Positions 10,801-22,300 of a DNA stretch of 64,000 nucleotides are shown here, piece after piece. The stretch's first letter is position 1, and each line of letters starts with the position of its first letter. The notes below the pieces were generated by a model, which did not search any database, was not told the origin of the DNA, and was given only the letters and a program-made list of their open reading frames with translations. The translations under genes and the position numbers were made by a program. This stretch comes from Pyrocephalus nanus (lineage: Eukaryota > Chordata > Aves > Passeriformes > Tyrannidae), in the NCBI GenBank assembly GCA_038380795.1, contig CM076265.1, positions 806,001 to 870,000 on the forward strand, given 5' to 3'.

Positions 10801-13800
10801 TTGTCACCCAAACCGTGTTTGCAAAACTCACCCAAAACCCACGTTATCCATAGATATTCATATTTTATGTCCCCACCTATTTCAGGATGCCTGATTTCCA
10901 GAACAGCAGAAGACCCGAATGCCTGTCACAGAAAACGCTCATTCTTCATTTCACAGCAGAAAACAAAAGTTGAGGAAGAACTAGGTGACCCAGTTATGGA
11001 AATCTGGCAGCTCCAAGACCAAAGGACAGGGAACATGTCACAGCCAGTGATGGCAAAATCCTCGTGCTGGGTTTGAATAATTAACAGCTCCCAAGCCTGT
11101 GTCCACGGGAAGATTTGCATGAAGCATTATTTACATGCCTTTTCAATGTTTAATTGCAACCTGCCTTGCAAAAACAAACACTGGCTCACAGACGCTCGTT
11201 ATTTGAATGTTTTCTTTTATTTTTGTCTACTCCCTGTTTATTTACAGGCTGTTACTACCTTCAGCATCAGCATCATCAGCTTAAACATCAGCCTGTTTTT
11301 CAAGTAGACTGAAACAACTTGGGAAGTTGCTCCAGCAACAATCCTATAGAAAATCCTGGGTCACATAAGGCCATTTATAAGTACTGTATCACCAATATTT
11401 ATTCCAAGTTACTAATATTCCAAATATCCCCGATATTTATTCCAAATCCCACATTTTTCAGCTCTTCAGGTGTCCCAGATGGAGTGTTAAGGATGTGGAG
11501 ACACAAAGCAAGGCTCAGTGGTGGGTCTGGGAGGAGCTGATGGAGATCTGCTTCCAAACTTCATGTTGGGCAGGAAAACTTTCTGTTAACCAGCAAATGG
11601 TACTGCCTGTTCATTTTTCCTGACATTTCCCAACCTGACGACAATTTCTCAGTTATTAAGTCATTAAAACATGGTGTAATTAATCTTACTTTCTAATTAG
11701 ATAATTGTTCTGTCATTGCATTCTCGGAGTGTAGCATATTATTGCAATATGTTAGTTACTAATGCCAGTGAATTAAAATTACGTGGGTTTTTTTAAACTT
11801 TAAATCTTCTGTTGCTCCTCAGGTGAACTTCGTGTGCTCCAGCCTCCTCAAGGAAAGCTGCTCCCAAATTTCTGATTTCCTCAGCTGCAGTAGGGTCTTA
11901 CCCTGTGTGTTTGTAGGGAATCGTTCTATTGCTCCTGAAAGACATTTCTAATCCCTTCAGCACTGGGGAAAACATTACCTGGTGGACTTGAAGAGTTTGG
12001 ACTTGAAGCAAAAAACTGTTGAAGGACAGGCAAAAATTAGAAGTGAATCTGAATGTAGGTGGGTGACTGCTTTACCTGTTTTTATGTTCTTTTTATGGCT
12101 CAGGGGATTTTGCTTTCTTTGGGATTTTTTGTTTGTTTGGGGCTTTTTTAAGCAGAAGGATTTGCAGTTCTTGAGTGGAGGTTTTAATGGAAGAGTTCTT
12201 CAGTCCAGCTTCCCTTGAGGAGCATATTTGTGTTTCCTCTGAGGGTGCTGAGCAGACAGGAGGAGAAAGGGCTGCAGTGCCAGTGGGCACTCCTGGAGTC
12301 AGCGTGGCTTGGCCTGGCCAGGCAGCTGGAACACCAACATGTTTAGAAATACCCCTTTCACACAACCAGTCATTTCTCTTTAGCACAAAGTCTGTGATTA
12401 GTCCTCCTCAAAATAACCCAGCTGAGCCTCAAATACTGACTGGAAGCGAGTTATCAACCCATCCTTGCTCTCCTCTGGGCTGGGGGTGTTTTATCCCCAC
12501 AGGGGTAAAGGCTCTCTGCATTCCTCACGCCAGGATTTACTGTGAGATGTAATTCTATTCTCTAGAAAGAAGTATCATCCATATTATTATTTTATGTTCT
12601 AAACAGACAAATAAACACACAAGATGGACAGACAAAAAAAGTATTGAAATACAGCCAATATATCCTGAACCTTAAAATATTCCTGACTTATATGAGAAAT
12701 CCTCAGAATCTTGGAAAGATAGGACAGATGTGCTTAAATATGATCTAAAAAAAAATTCTTTTCTTTTACTTTTTGCTTACATTAACAGGTTTTAAAGATT
12801 TTTAGAGTGGAATTGTAAGGTACAAGCAGTCCCTGCCCTTTGTTAAGTGCAGAGGTTTCACTGCTGTTCACTTCCAGTTCTTTTAGCTGTGCTCTCTAAG
12901 CACACTTTTGTTCCCCACCATAACAATATTTTCTATAAGAGTTTTTAAGTATTTCCAGTTCCTTTCTGACCATGCTGTACTGGCAAAGAGACACTAGGCT
13001 AAGAAATGTGAATTATATAATAGAGCCTAAGCTAAGCAGGTCAGTGTAACTCAGCACTTTCACATCAGCACTAATTTCTGTTTCTGGGGAAACTTTGCCA
13101 TCTGAAAGCTCTCAGCGAGAGGTTTTCAGCCAGGAAACAAAGCAGCAAGTTGATGTGGTCCCTTGCACATTAAGCTGTGTTCTAGGTGTTCCTAAATAAA
13201 GTCAGAGATGCTCTGCTGCTATTTGTGAAACATCCCAAGTGGGAAATGAAAGAGGTCACAGGCAATGTAAATTTGTCACAACCAAACTGCGTGAAACTAC
13301 GGAATTTCTTCCCACAAAGAGATGGACAAAGGAGAAGCAAGTGACATCTCCTGACTTTAATGAGGTTTTTAGTACTCTCTCACATGACTCAGAAGCAACC
13401 CAAGAAATCATGACCCAAATGAAACTACTGTAAAGCTATTTTATGCAAAGAATGGTTACTTTTAATTTTACTCCCCCTTTCCCTTTCTTATGTATGTGAT
13501 GGGCAGGGAGATTTTGATTTGCCAGTGGGAGAAAATGAGGTTTGATTGCAATTTTCAGGTTTGCTTGGAAGCTTTGTGTCATGACCATAAAGAATTCATT
13601 AATATATTTAGAAAAAAACCACAATGTTTTCCCAGTGATTATGCCTGACCAAATCAGCTGAAGAGATGAAGAACTCCAGCACAAATTTATCGGGGTGTAG
13701 GAGGGCAGGAATTACCTGGATCTGCCCATTTGACTGTGAAGAACAATTTGGACTCCTCTATTCATAAAAATATGCATAGAAATAAAGATAAAATTACTCT

Positions 13801-16800
13801 ATCCATATAAATAAAGGTAAAAAGTTGGTATTAGACACATAATGAGCCCCATGTTACTACAGTAAATTTTGGCCCTGGCTGCTCCCTGACATTATCTTTG
13901 CCCTCCAATTATTGATTTTTATGATATTTCAACACTGGGTTCAATACCCTTTCAGTAAGAGCCATTTTTTTTCTCCACAGTTATACAGCACACCTCTTTG
14001 AAACAAAAAGGAACATTTTTTTGAGGTGATTACAAGTTTTGGCTGACAACCTGGGTAGATGTGAAGCAGAGATCTGAGATACTCACGCTGTGATAAGCCT
14101 AAATTTGATTTAAAGCCTTGTGATGCTCTGATTTAAACTGGTGTGATACAGTAAAGTAGCTGACAAGTGGAAAAAAATTCCCCAAAATGGAACAGAATGT
14201 TGTTGTTTAGAAAGATGCTTTGGTTGGAGGTGCAGCATTTGTTGCAACACTGTCCAGTGTTTTCCTTAACAATAAGGAAAGAAAGACGGAATTACTTGAC
14301 ATAATTTTGATATAATGACTTGATATAATTTAGAAATGCAAAAAGGTGAGTGAAAAGTGCTTTTGCATATAGTTTGTGCAGCGAAGGGGTGTCCCAGCCT
14401 GGTTCTGCAGCTGAAGATTTTATTTTTAAACAACTGCTCCCTGAAAGGGTCGAAGAACTGTGTGACATCAATAGAAACAGAAACATATTTTAGAATGATT
14501 TATGATGATCAGTGGTTGTGCAGGGAGATCTATCATTTAGTAGCATTTAATCAATTTTTTTGCTGTATTGGAATGACACTAGTTTTGACTGAACATATCA
14601 TTAGACACCATTTAATCTCCTCTGAACTCAAATACCTCCTGAATTTTTAACTGACTTTTCTCCTAAGACATCAATGTTTAACATTTGTGATAAAACCCCT
14701 GTATTTTCATTTTATTCAGGTGAGCTTTCAGTCCTTATTCAGGAAGTTTATTTTGTCTGGGTTTGATTTTGTTATGAAAGATAGGCAGCCTGTGGGCTTA
14801 GATAGAATGGGAATTTCTCTCCTTGGAGCAAATCCTTGTAGGAAAAGGAAACCAAATAAAAACCAAAGTGATAACTTCCTAAAACCACCTGACAAGCAGG
14901 AGGAACCCCAGCTTTTGGAATTTGCAGACTTGGCCCCTCTCAAAACCCAATAACCATAATCCTTGTGTATTAAATCTGGGAACTGGAAATAGAAGTTGGT
15001 GTTTCCTATTTTCTGTGCCCCAGCAGTGGAACTGGATCTGCTTTTCAACTTTAACAACCTCAAGAACACGACAGAGTACTGGCAATGCTGAAATCCCGTA
15101 AGATTCCATGGGATCAGTCAGGGAACTGCTGGATGAATAGATCTGTGATAAAGTGCAAGAAGGAAATTTCATTTTGGTCTTACGGATCCTGTTTAAAAAA
15201 GAAAATCCAACCCAACATAGAAAAAATGGAGTTTCTATGAATTTCAAAATAATTCTGAGTATGAACAGGGAGCAGATGTGGCAATCAAGGAAAGAACACT
15301 GCATGCCATGGGTCAGAGTTCCTGATTTGGGGAAGTAGGGAAAATATCAGCAGGGTGGGAAAGCTGGCGAGCTGCAGAACCAGTTGGGTAAGTTGGAATG
15401 AGCTGGTTTGGATCAGTGGGGAACAGGCAGATGGAAGGACACAGGGGTGGGATAGCGAGTTTGGGGAGGGAGAACATCTCTGTGTGCTTGGATTTCCTGT
15501 GGAGGAATGACCAGGACAAGGCAGAGCTGCAGGAACACACAGCTCATCCTTGCAGCTCCCAAGGATCTAACCTGAGAACTCACTCTTGCTTGGGAGTAGT
15601 TTTTAGGACACTGGGAAAAAGCCATAATTTTTCCTTTTTTTTCCTTGGAGAAAGAACAAGGGGGCAGAGGACTAGCAGTGCGTCCCTGCAGGATTTTCCC
15701 CAGAGGGAGTGGCAAGGCTTGGCTCGGTTGAAAGTCCCCGAGCAAGTGGGCAAAGGGAGGAAATCTGGAGTGGGAAGGGCTGGGAATGTGTGCCAGGGGT
15801 AACAAAAGGGATAGAAAGGGAGATCAGGGAATCCTGCCTGAGACAGTATCACTGGGGAGACTCTGTGTTCCCACCCAGTGTTTATACAACATTGAGCCCT
15901 GATTACACCAAACAGATGAAGACTTTCTTTCCCTCTTGTTTGTTTTTTTTTCCCTGTAACTGCCTGGTTATATGTGTTTTAAACACACCTGCCTCTGGCT
16001 TTGCCCTTCTGAAGGCTGGAAAAGGAGACACAGAAACGGTGTAATTCAGACTTCCCAATTACAGGTGATGTAAAATGATGATGAATAAAACCCCAGAGAG
16101 CTCTGGCATGGGAGATGCTCCCTGGAACACGAAGAGCAAAGCCAAGTGTCTCCTAACCTGGATCCCCACACTCTCTGCAGGGAGGGGGAGATCTCCCTCA
16201 TCCTGAGCAATTCTATTCACATCTAGGGGGGGCTTTCTCTCCTCTCTTGCCTTTTTATAGTGACTAAATATGACTCCAAAATCATCAGCTCAGGAGCTGA
16301 CCCTCCTTTACACAGCTCAGATGTGAAATACCGGGCCGGGTCCTTACAAATCAGGTTTGATGTGCTCCATAATTACGCTGCAGTGTGATTTCAGCTGGCT
16401 GCTGACATCAAAGAGCCAAGGGCAGAGAGACCTGAATCCAGATTTACCCCACACGGTGAGTGAGTGGGATACTCATCTCTCAGAAATGGAAATGCTGAAA
16501 CCCACGTGCTAATTCCAAGTTTGCCATGCTGGAAGCTGCCAGCACAGAGTTTACACCCAGAGCAGAAGGGGTTTCAACACTTCCTTAAAGCAAAGAGGTT
16601 GAGGTCTCGGCTCCTATTTGATGGTTGGGAATTCTTCTGTGGGGTTTTCCCTGTCAGACATCGATGATCAATATTGTTGGCGCAGGATGATGAATTTGTG
16701 GTCACTGTTTCTAGAGGAATGGTATGAAAGAGGTAGATTAATAATTCACAGCATGACGTGCCTAAAATGATGAGCACGTTAAGTATTCAGAGATATTTTA

Positions 16801-17630
16801 GGAGCTGAGACCAACTGTGTGCTCTCCTACAATAACTGCTCTCAGGAGCAGCATTTTAACTTCTTTTAGAGACCATAAACATTTGCTACTTTGCATTTCC
16901 CTTTCCCGTGCAGGATAAACATTTCACGTTGGTGGGCAAGATCAGGGTTTTATTGATCCAGCACATGTTCCTAATTTATTGTCCCCTCTTCTCTCATCAG
17001 CGCTGACTTTTCTTTTATTGCAAGAGAGGTTTTGAGTACAAACCCTATTAGGGCTCGGCTGAAAAATTTGCCTAAGCTGAGTCCAGAGCTTGTGGAGAAT
17101 TGCAATGGCAACATGACAAAAAGGAGAAATGAATAGGAATGGATGAAACAAATGCGTACGATTTTAAAGTTTCACATTTTGTGGTCAAAAAGCCTCAAGT
17201 GCTTCACGTGTTCATGAAAAAAAACTACATTTGACTTGGAGAAAAAGGTCATTCCAAACCCTGTGTATGGACCTGGGAAAATGTAATGCATAAAAATGAA
17301 ATCTTGTAAATGTAACGGCATTAACAAAGTCTTCTTGGTGAACAGTGGAAAGAAATGGACCTTTAATATCGGAAGATTTGGGGTTTATACTTCATTTATT
17401 CAACTGAAGTAATTGGGATGGGTGATTTGTTACTTGTCTTATAACCTGTTATGGAAAACAAAGTGATTTGTAAAGCAAATGATCTAAAATAAAACCGACA
17501 AAGCACTGAGCTGCTACAGCACATGCAAGAATACACCAAAGCAGAAGCAAAATAAAAATATTTACAGATGGAGAAAAAAAATCTGACCATTCAAAATTAA
17601 CCAATACGAGCAGGAGAAACCAGTTTATTT

Positions 17631-17684
17631 CTGGATTATCAACTTGAAGCAACTCCTGGATTATCAATTTGAAGTAACTCCTGG
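17631..17684 (+). repeat. 25-nt tandem duplication
   Basis: Units 17631-17655 and 17656-17680 differ at only two positions (c/t in 'caacttg' versus 'caatttg', and c/t in 'aagcaac' versus 'aagtaac'). A four-base start of a third copy follows. Confidence 0.9.
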
Positions 17685-18130
17685 GAAGAAAGAATCAGGG
17701 TAGAAACAAAAGCAAGGATTTGGCGAGGAAAGGCCACGAGGGCCATCTCTCTTTTGGTGATGCAGAACCATCAGGTTGGCCCAGCTGGTCGAGAAATTGG
17801 GATTTTTCACATGTCAGTGTCATCAACTGTTTGGATCCGTGGTTGAACAAGATCAAAGAAAAAATCAGCTTTAAAAAACAATGGCATAAATACAGTGTTA
17901 AATCAGTATTACAACCAAGACTCCATCTCTAGTTTGCAACTACTGTGAACCGAATTTCCATCGATTCATTCCAAAAAGACAACAGAATAAATCCCAAATC
18001 CTTTCCTATTTGGCTTCTAGCCTGCTGAAGGCATTTTCCGGCTGCACCTCACTAAACAGACAGTGTTCACCCAAAAATATCCTTTATTTCCCAGAAACCC
18101 TGATGTTATTTCAGTATGCCTTTAGATTAA

Positions 18131-18186
18131 TATTCAAGCAATGAATTGTTATTCAAGTAACTGTTGTTATTTAAGTAATTAATTGT
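18131..18186 (+). repeat. degenerate 18-19-nt tandem repeat, three copies
   Basis: Three diverged units begin TATTCAAGCAA, TATTCAAGTAA and TATTTAAGTAA, and each ends in TTGT. They lie about 250 bp upstream of the CpG island. Confidence 0.75.
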
Positions 18187-18773
18187 TATCATGAAAGTGA
18201 AGGTTTACCAAGTGCTTTGTGCCACTGAAACACGTAGAGCTAAAGCCAAACGTGTTCCGTAGGGATTGCAGGGACAGACATTTGGAAACACAAATCCCTG
18301 AGCGAAAGGCAAATGAGGCAAGCGTTCCCAGTGACTGCACGGCGGTTATTACGGGCCGGTTCCAGCCGCACAGGTTTGGTGACATGGCCTGGGGCATGGA
18401 AGGACAGAAAACATGTTTGGGAGCCACATTTATTGCTGGGCGGGGCGGCGGGGGAGGCGCGGGGCTCTGAGGGGAGCCCGCCTATTGTGTGTGGCGCGGG
18501 GGCTGCCGCGCGCCTGAAGGACCCCTGCGGGCGCGCCTCCCGCGCTCGGGGAGCCGCTCAGGCGCTCTTGGCGGGCACCCGCGGGGCGGCGAGGCCCCCG
18601 CGCCGCCTGGCCTGGCCTGCCCGCGCCGGCGTGCGCGCCGCTGCCGCCTCCCGCCCTGCCTCCATTGCTCCTCCCTGCTTTCGCTCTCTCGCCCTCCTCC
18701 CTCCCTGCCGCCGTGTGCTGGGAGCAGCGCGGCGGAAGCGGCCGTTCTTTAACACAGAGCGAGAGCAGCGTGT

Positions 18774-18787
18774 CCCCCCCCCCCCCC
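18774..18787. repeat. poly-C tract
   Basis: Fourteen consecutive C residues in the presumed 5' leader region. Such runs are often mis-sized in assemblies. Confidence 0.9.
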
Positions 18788-18944
18788 GCGGGCTCGGCAG
18801 GGTGAGGGCTGTCCCCTCAGGCGGGGATCGGGGGGGGGGTCCGGGGGTGCCGCGAGGGGAAGTGACCGTTGGGCGCGCGGCGGACGCGGTCACGTGGCCG
18901 CCGCCCCGCGCGTGCCCGGGGGAGGGCGGGGGGGCAGGTGCGGC

Positions 18945-19049
18945 TCGTGCGCGCGCGCGCGAGATTCTCCCCCCCCCCGGCGGCCGCGTGCGCGCGCGCT
19001 CCCGCGCTCTTCCTTCCCCCCCTTCCTCCTCCTCCTCCTCCTCCTCCTC
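18945..19049. repeat. alternating CG run and TCC trinucleotide tract
   Basis: An alternating purine-pyrimidine (CG)n run lies near 18947-18961 and is potentially Z-DNA-forming. It is followed by a (TCC)n pyrimidine tract at about 19023-19049. The pyrimidine-rich stretch leads to TTTCACAG at 19101-19108, consistent with a polypyrimidine tract and acceptor just before the start codon. Confidence 0.75.
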
Positions 19050-19110
19050 TCCCCGTGACGCGCCCGCCGCTCGCTCTCTCTCCGCTCCTCTTGTCTCTCC
19101 TTTCACAGAG

Positions 19111-19329
19111 ATGCCCTCGGCTACCAACAGCACCATGGCGAGCAGCACCACCAGCGGCGGCGGCGCCGGCAAAGCCGCGCCGGGCAGCGAGGCCGCCCCG
19201 GCGGTGGCGGCGGCGGCAGCGGCCCCGCAGGCGGCGGCGGGTGTGAACATCACCACGGTGCAGACCGAGGCCATGAAGCAGATCCTGGGGGTGATCGACA
19301 AGAAGCTGCGCAACCTGGAGAAGAAAAAG
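19111..19329 (+). CDS. CAPRIN1: CAPRIN1 coding exon 1 (residues 1-73)
   Basis: Starts at ATGCCCTCGG, preceded by TTTCACAGAG, so the exon probably begins at 19109 after an acceptor, with a non-coding exon upstream. It encodes the Ala-rich N-terminus and the start of the conserved helical region. Donor is AAAAAG|GTGCTC, phase 0. Confidence 0.95.
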
Positions 19330-22300
19330 GTGCTCCCCCGTGTCCCCGTCTGACTTCCCGCACCGCGTTCTGCCCGCCCCCGGCCCCGGAGCTGCCCCGG
19401 CCTGTTCTTTCTCGTTCCCTTGTGCCGGACCCTCCGCCGAACCCTCCCGGGTTGTTCCCGGCGTGGCCCCCAGAGGCCGCCCGCTGGAAGGTTCCAGAAG
19501 GGCGATCGCCGCTCGCCCGGCCCGTCCCCTTCCCCTCGCGGGGGTCCCGCCGCCCCGGGGCCCGGCCCCGCTCGGCACAGCCCGGCGGAGCCGCCGCTGC
19601 CTCCCCTTCCACCCGCTCTCCCCCCCCGCCGCCGCCCGCAGCCCCCTCAGCGGCGCCGCTCCCTTCCCCCTCCTTCCGCCTTTTGTTCGCGGCGGCGGGG
19701 CCTTTCCCAGCGCCCTCCCCTCGTCCCGGCTGCGAGCGGCGGCCGGAGCGCCGGGGATGGAGCCCGGCGGGAGCGGTGCCCGGGGCGGGCACATGGAGGG
19801 AGCCGTAACATGGCGGCGGCCCGGCCTGCCCGGCCCGGCTCATTGTGCCGCCCTCACAAAGCCCTCACGGCCCACCCCGCCCCGCCAGCGCCCTCGGCCC
19901 GGCCCTCCGCCCGCATCGGCCCGCCCGCAACGCCTCGATCTTAGGAACGGGGGCCTGGACGTGTCCGGGGTGTTTTACACCGGCCCGGCGCTCCCCGTTC
20001 AACCGCTCAGGGCTTCCCAACCTGCGGAGCTGCCCGTCAGTGAAATAACTAACACACAGCCCAGAGACTCGCCTCGGAACAACACACTGCCAGGCTGAAA
20101 GCAGGGATCGCTGGAAAACGATTTCGTGTCCGGATAATTTCTCACTGAAAAATAATTTGTGTCGTAGCCCTATTTTTATCTTTAGAAGCGAACAGGCACA
20201 ATAATTCTCCCTTTTTGTTTAACTAGCAGTTTTGGTCATAGTAGCCCAGATTAGTATTTTATACTCACGCCAGTAATGCTGTGCTTATCCTCTTGATTTA
20301 CTTCAAAGGATAGTCAGAATGTTCACCTGCAAAATTTAGTTTTTCAAATACACATTTTTAGCATTATATAAATTATTTTCAGAGAGGGAAATATTAGCAG
20401 TAAATCAATGTTTACAAGCTGTGCTTTATCTGTAAATAATACACTGTATGTAAATAATATAGTGTGGATAAACAATACAGGTACAAATACACTGTGTAGT
20501 GTGGCTTCCCACTTTAAAAAAAACGGATGGGGGATTTTGCTGCATTTTAATAATGAAATAACCCAAATCAGCAAGCCAGGAGCTCTTAGATAAATTTTGG
20601 AGTAGGAGGAGCTTTTGATCTTTGTCTGAATACTGGTGTGTATGCACAGGACAACATATGTGTCTTGTCATTAATGCGTGTGGATATGTGCACACACAAT
20701 ACCGGGCCCCAGCTTAAGAGAGGAGATTCTTATGTCTCTGATTGTTTTATGTCTCTATTTCTTCAAGCCAGAAAATGGTTTGAAATTACTGTTCCAGCCA
20801 ATATGCTCAAAAATCCTCTGAAAATATATGGTGCTAAAAATGTGTATTTTAAAAGCTGAGTAGGTGAACGTTCTGTCCTTTGAAGTAATCAAGAGGATAA
20901 GCCCAGTGTTATTGGTGAGAGGGTCAGCTTTCCTTGTGAGTAGCGTTTTTATTTACCTTTGAAAATAAATAATTTACACCTAATTTACACTTGGCTTAGC
21001 CCTTCCTTTCTGAGTGGACTTTTAGTCAACTTCCATAGTACAAATGTGGTGTCACAGCAAGTGTATAAAGGGGACAAAGTGCCCTTTTTTCCTAGAAATG
21101 GCTTCTGATTGAAGATATTCCTTTAAAATGATTTCAGGCATTTTTTGGGGGGTACTCTGTGCTGGACAGGGTGGGCTTAAAGAAGAGGCAGTGGCTGGGT
21201 CTTGAAAACCTGGCTGGGATCTCACAGTAATGAATTAAAGTTCAAAGACTCCCAAGTCTTACTGAGCTGAAGTTCTGAAACTTGCTGAGTTACGACTCAG
21301 AGAAGCACTACAGAAACCAATAGTTCTTGGTTATTAAACAGAACTGCACATTTTTGGGCTTGAGCCTCTACCTTGATTCCTCAATCAAGAGTTTTTCACT
21401 AAATCAGTGTTCTTTAATAAAGAGTATTGAGGGCTTTGTGTCCTAAAACAAAGCTCATTGTACACATGGGCCTCAATATTTTTGTTACTTCTTGGTAAGT
21501 GTACACAAATTCATTTGTTTTCCTTTATTTTGAATATTTGTACACCAATATATTAATTGTTTTAACCATCCTGGAAGTAAAATTATAGTGGATGCTACAC
21601 AGATGAGAAATCCAGTAAATCTCACTGAAACTTGTGCTCAGGTGAACATTCAGTCCTTTCTTTGTCAGCAGCTGATAATGAAGGCCAGAAGAGAGAGCTT
21701 TTGTTTGAGAATGAATACAAAAATATACTTGAGTTAGACCCATCCTTCTGAAAGATGAAAAATTGTTATTCTATAAGAGGGACCATCTTAGGTTCTAGAT
21801 CATATGAGTGTGCAGCTTTTAGTTGAGGAAAGGTCACTCTTTATGAAGAAAATAGAATTTTTGAATTAAATCTAGTGTCCTGTTTCCTGCTAAACTCTGA
21901 GGATAAAATGGCATGAGCACCACAATAAAGTACACAAATTGAAATAATATTTATAAGTTTGTGTTACACTATTTTGAATGCTTCTGTGTAAACTGTAAAT
22001 ACAAGATTATTAGTTACACTTTCATTTTCTTTTCCTAAAAGTGACCTCATTTAAAAGAAGGAGTATTGCTTGTGTTAAAAGGGACCAGGGTAAACTGAAT
22101 TGCTGTTGAGAAATGTATGTGAAAACATGGCCTGAAAATGTCTGTGTTCCCTCACGGCTTTGTGTCTGGAAATGATGGGAATGCTCTCCTGTGTTTTTCC
22201 TCTTACAGACAGGATATTGGTGTGTGCATGGAGGAGGGCAATCAAAGGGGTATTGTCAGAACATTCAAACCTGCAACTCGACTGTGTGGTGACAAACTCA

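Larger units (their letters stand above)
10801..18430. other. intergenic DNA upstream of the CAPRIN1 CpG island
   Basis: No exon was supported. The tract is AT-rich with scattered GATA- and homeodomain-like words but no sharp feature. Two small degenerate tandem repeats lie close to the gene (17631-17684 and 18131-18186). No CR1 element was recognised here, in contrast to the first 8 kb. Confidence 0.55.
18430..19960 (+). promoter_or_regulatory. CAPRIN1: CpG island and promoter region of CAPRIN1
   Basis: GC content and CpG density rise abruptly near 18.43 kb and fall after about 19.96 kb, bracketing the first coding exon. No TATA box is evident, as expected for a housekeeping gene. Visible factor-like words include an E-box in GGTCACGTGGCC near 18889, an ETS-type CGGAAG near 18734, and a YY1-type AACATGGCGGC at 19807-19817 inside intron 1. 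The transcription start was not located. A non-coding first exon ending near 18801 (CAGG|GTGAGG) is plausible. Confidence 0.8.

Noticed and set aside
1..18430. LMO2 or another gene in the upstream interval
   Set aside because: No LIM-domain exon or other conserved coding segment was seen on either strand; only synteny suggests a neighbour outside the window.
18313..19353. A 346-codon frame starting with ATG at 18313 that runs in frame into CAPRIN1 exon 1
   Set aside because: It crosses the presumed promoter, poly-C run and pyrimidine tract. Stops are rare in such GC-rich DNA, and the conserved protein starts at 19111.
18558..19843. Minus-strand open frames of 251, 325 and 197 codons antisense to CAPRIN1 exon 1
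   Set aside because: Low-complexity Arg/Ala/Gly translations of a CpG island with no recognisable domain or splice partner.
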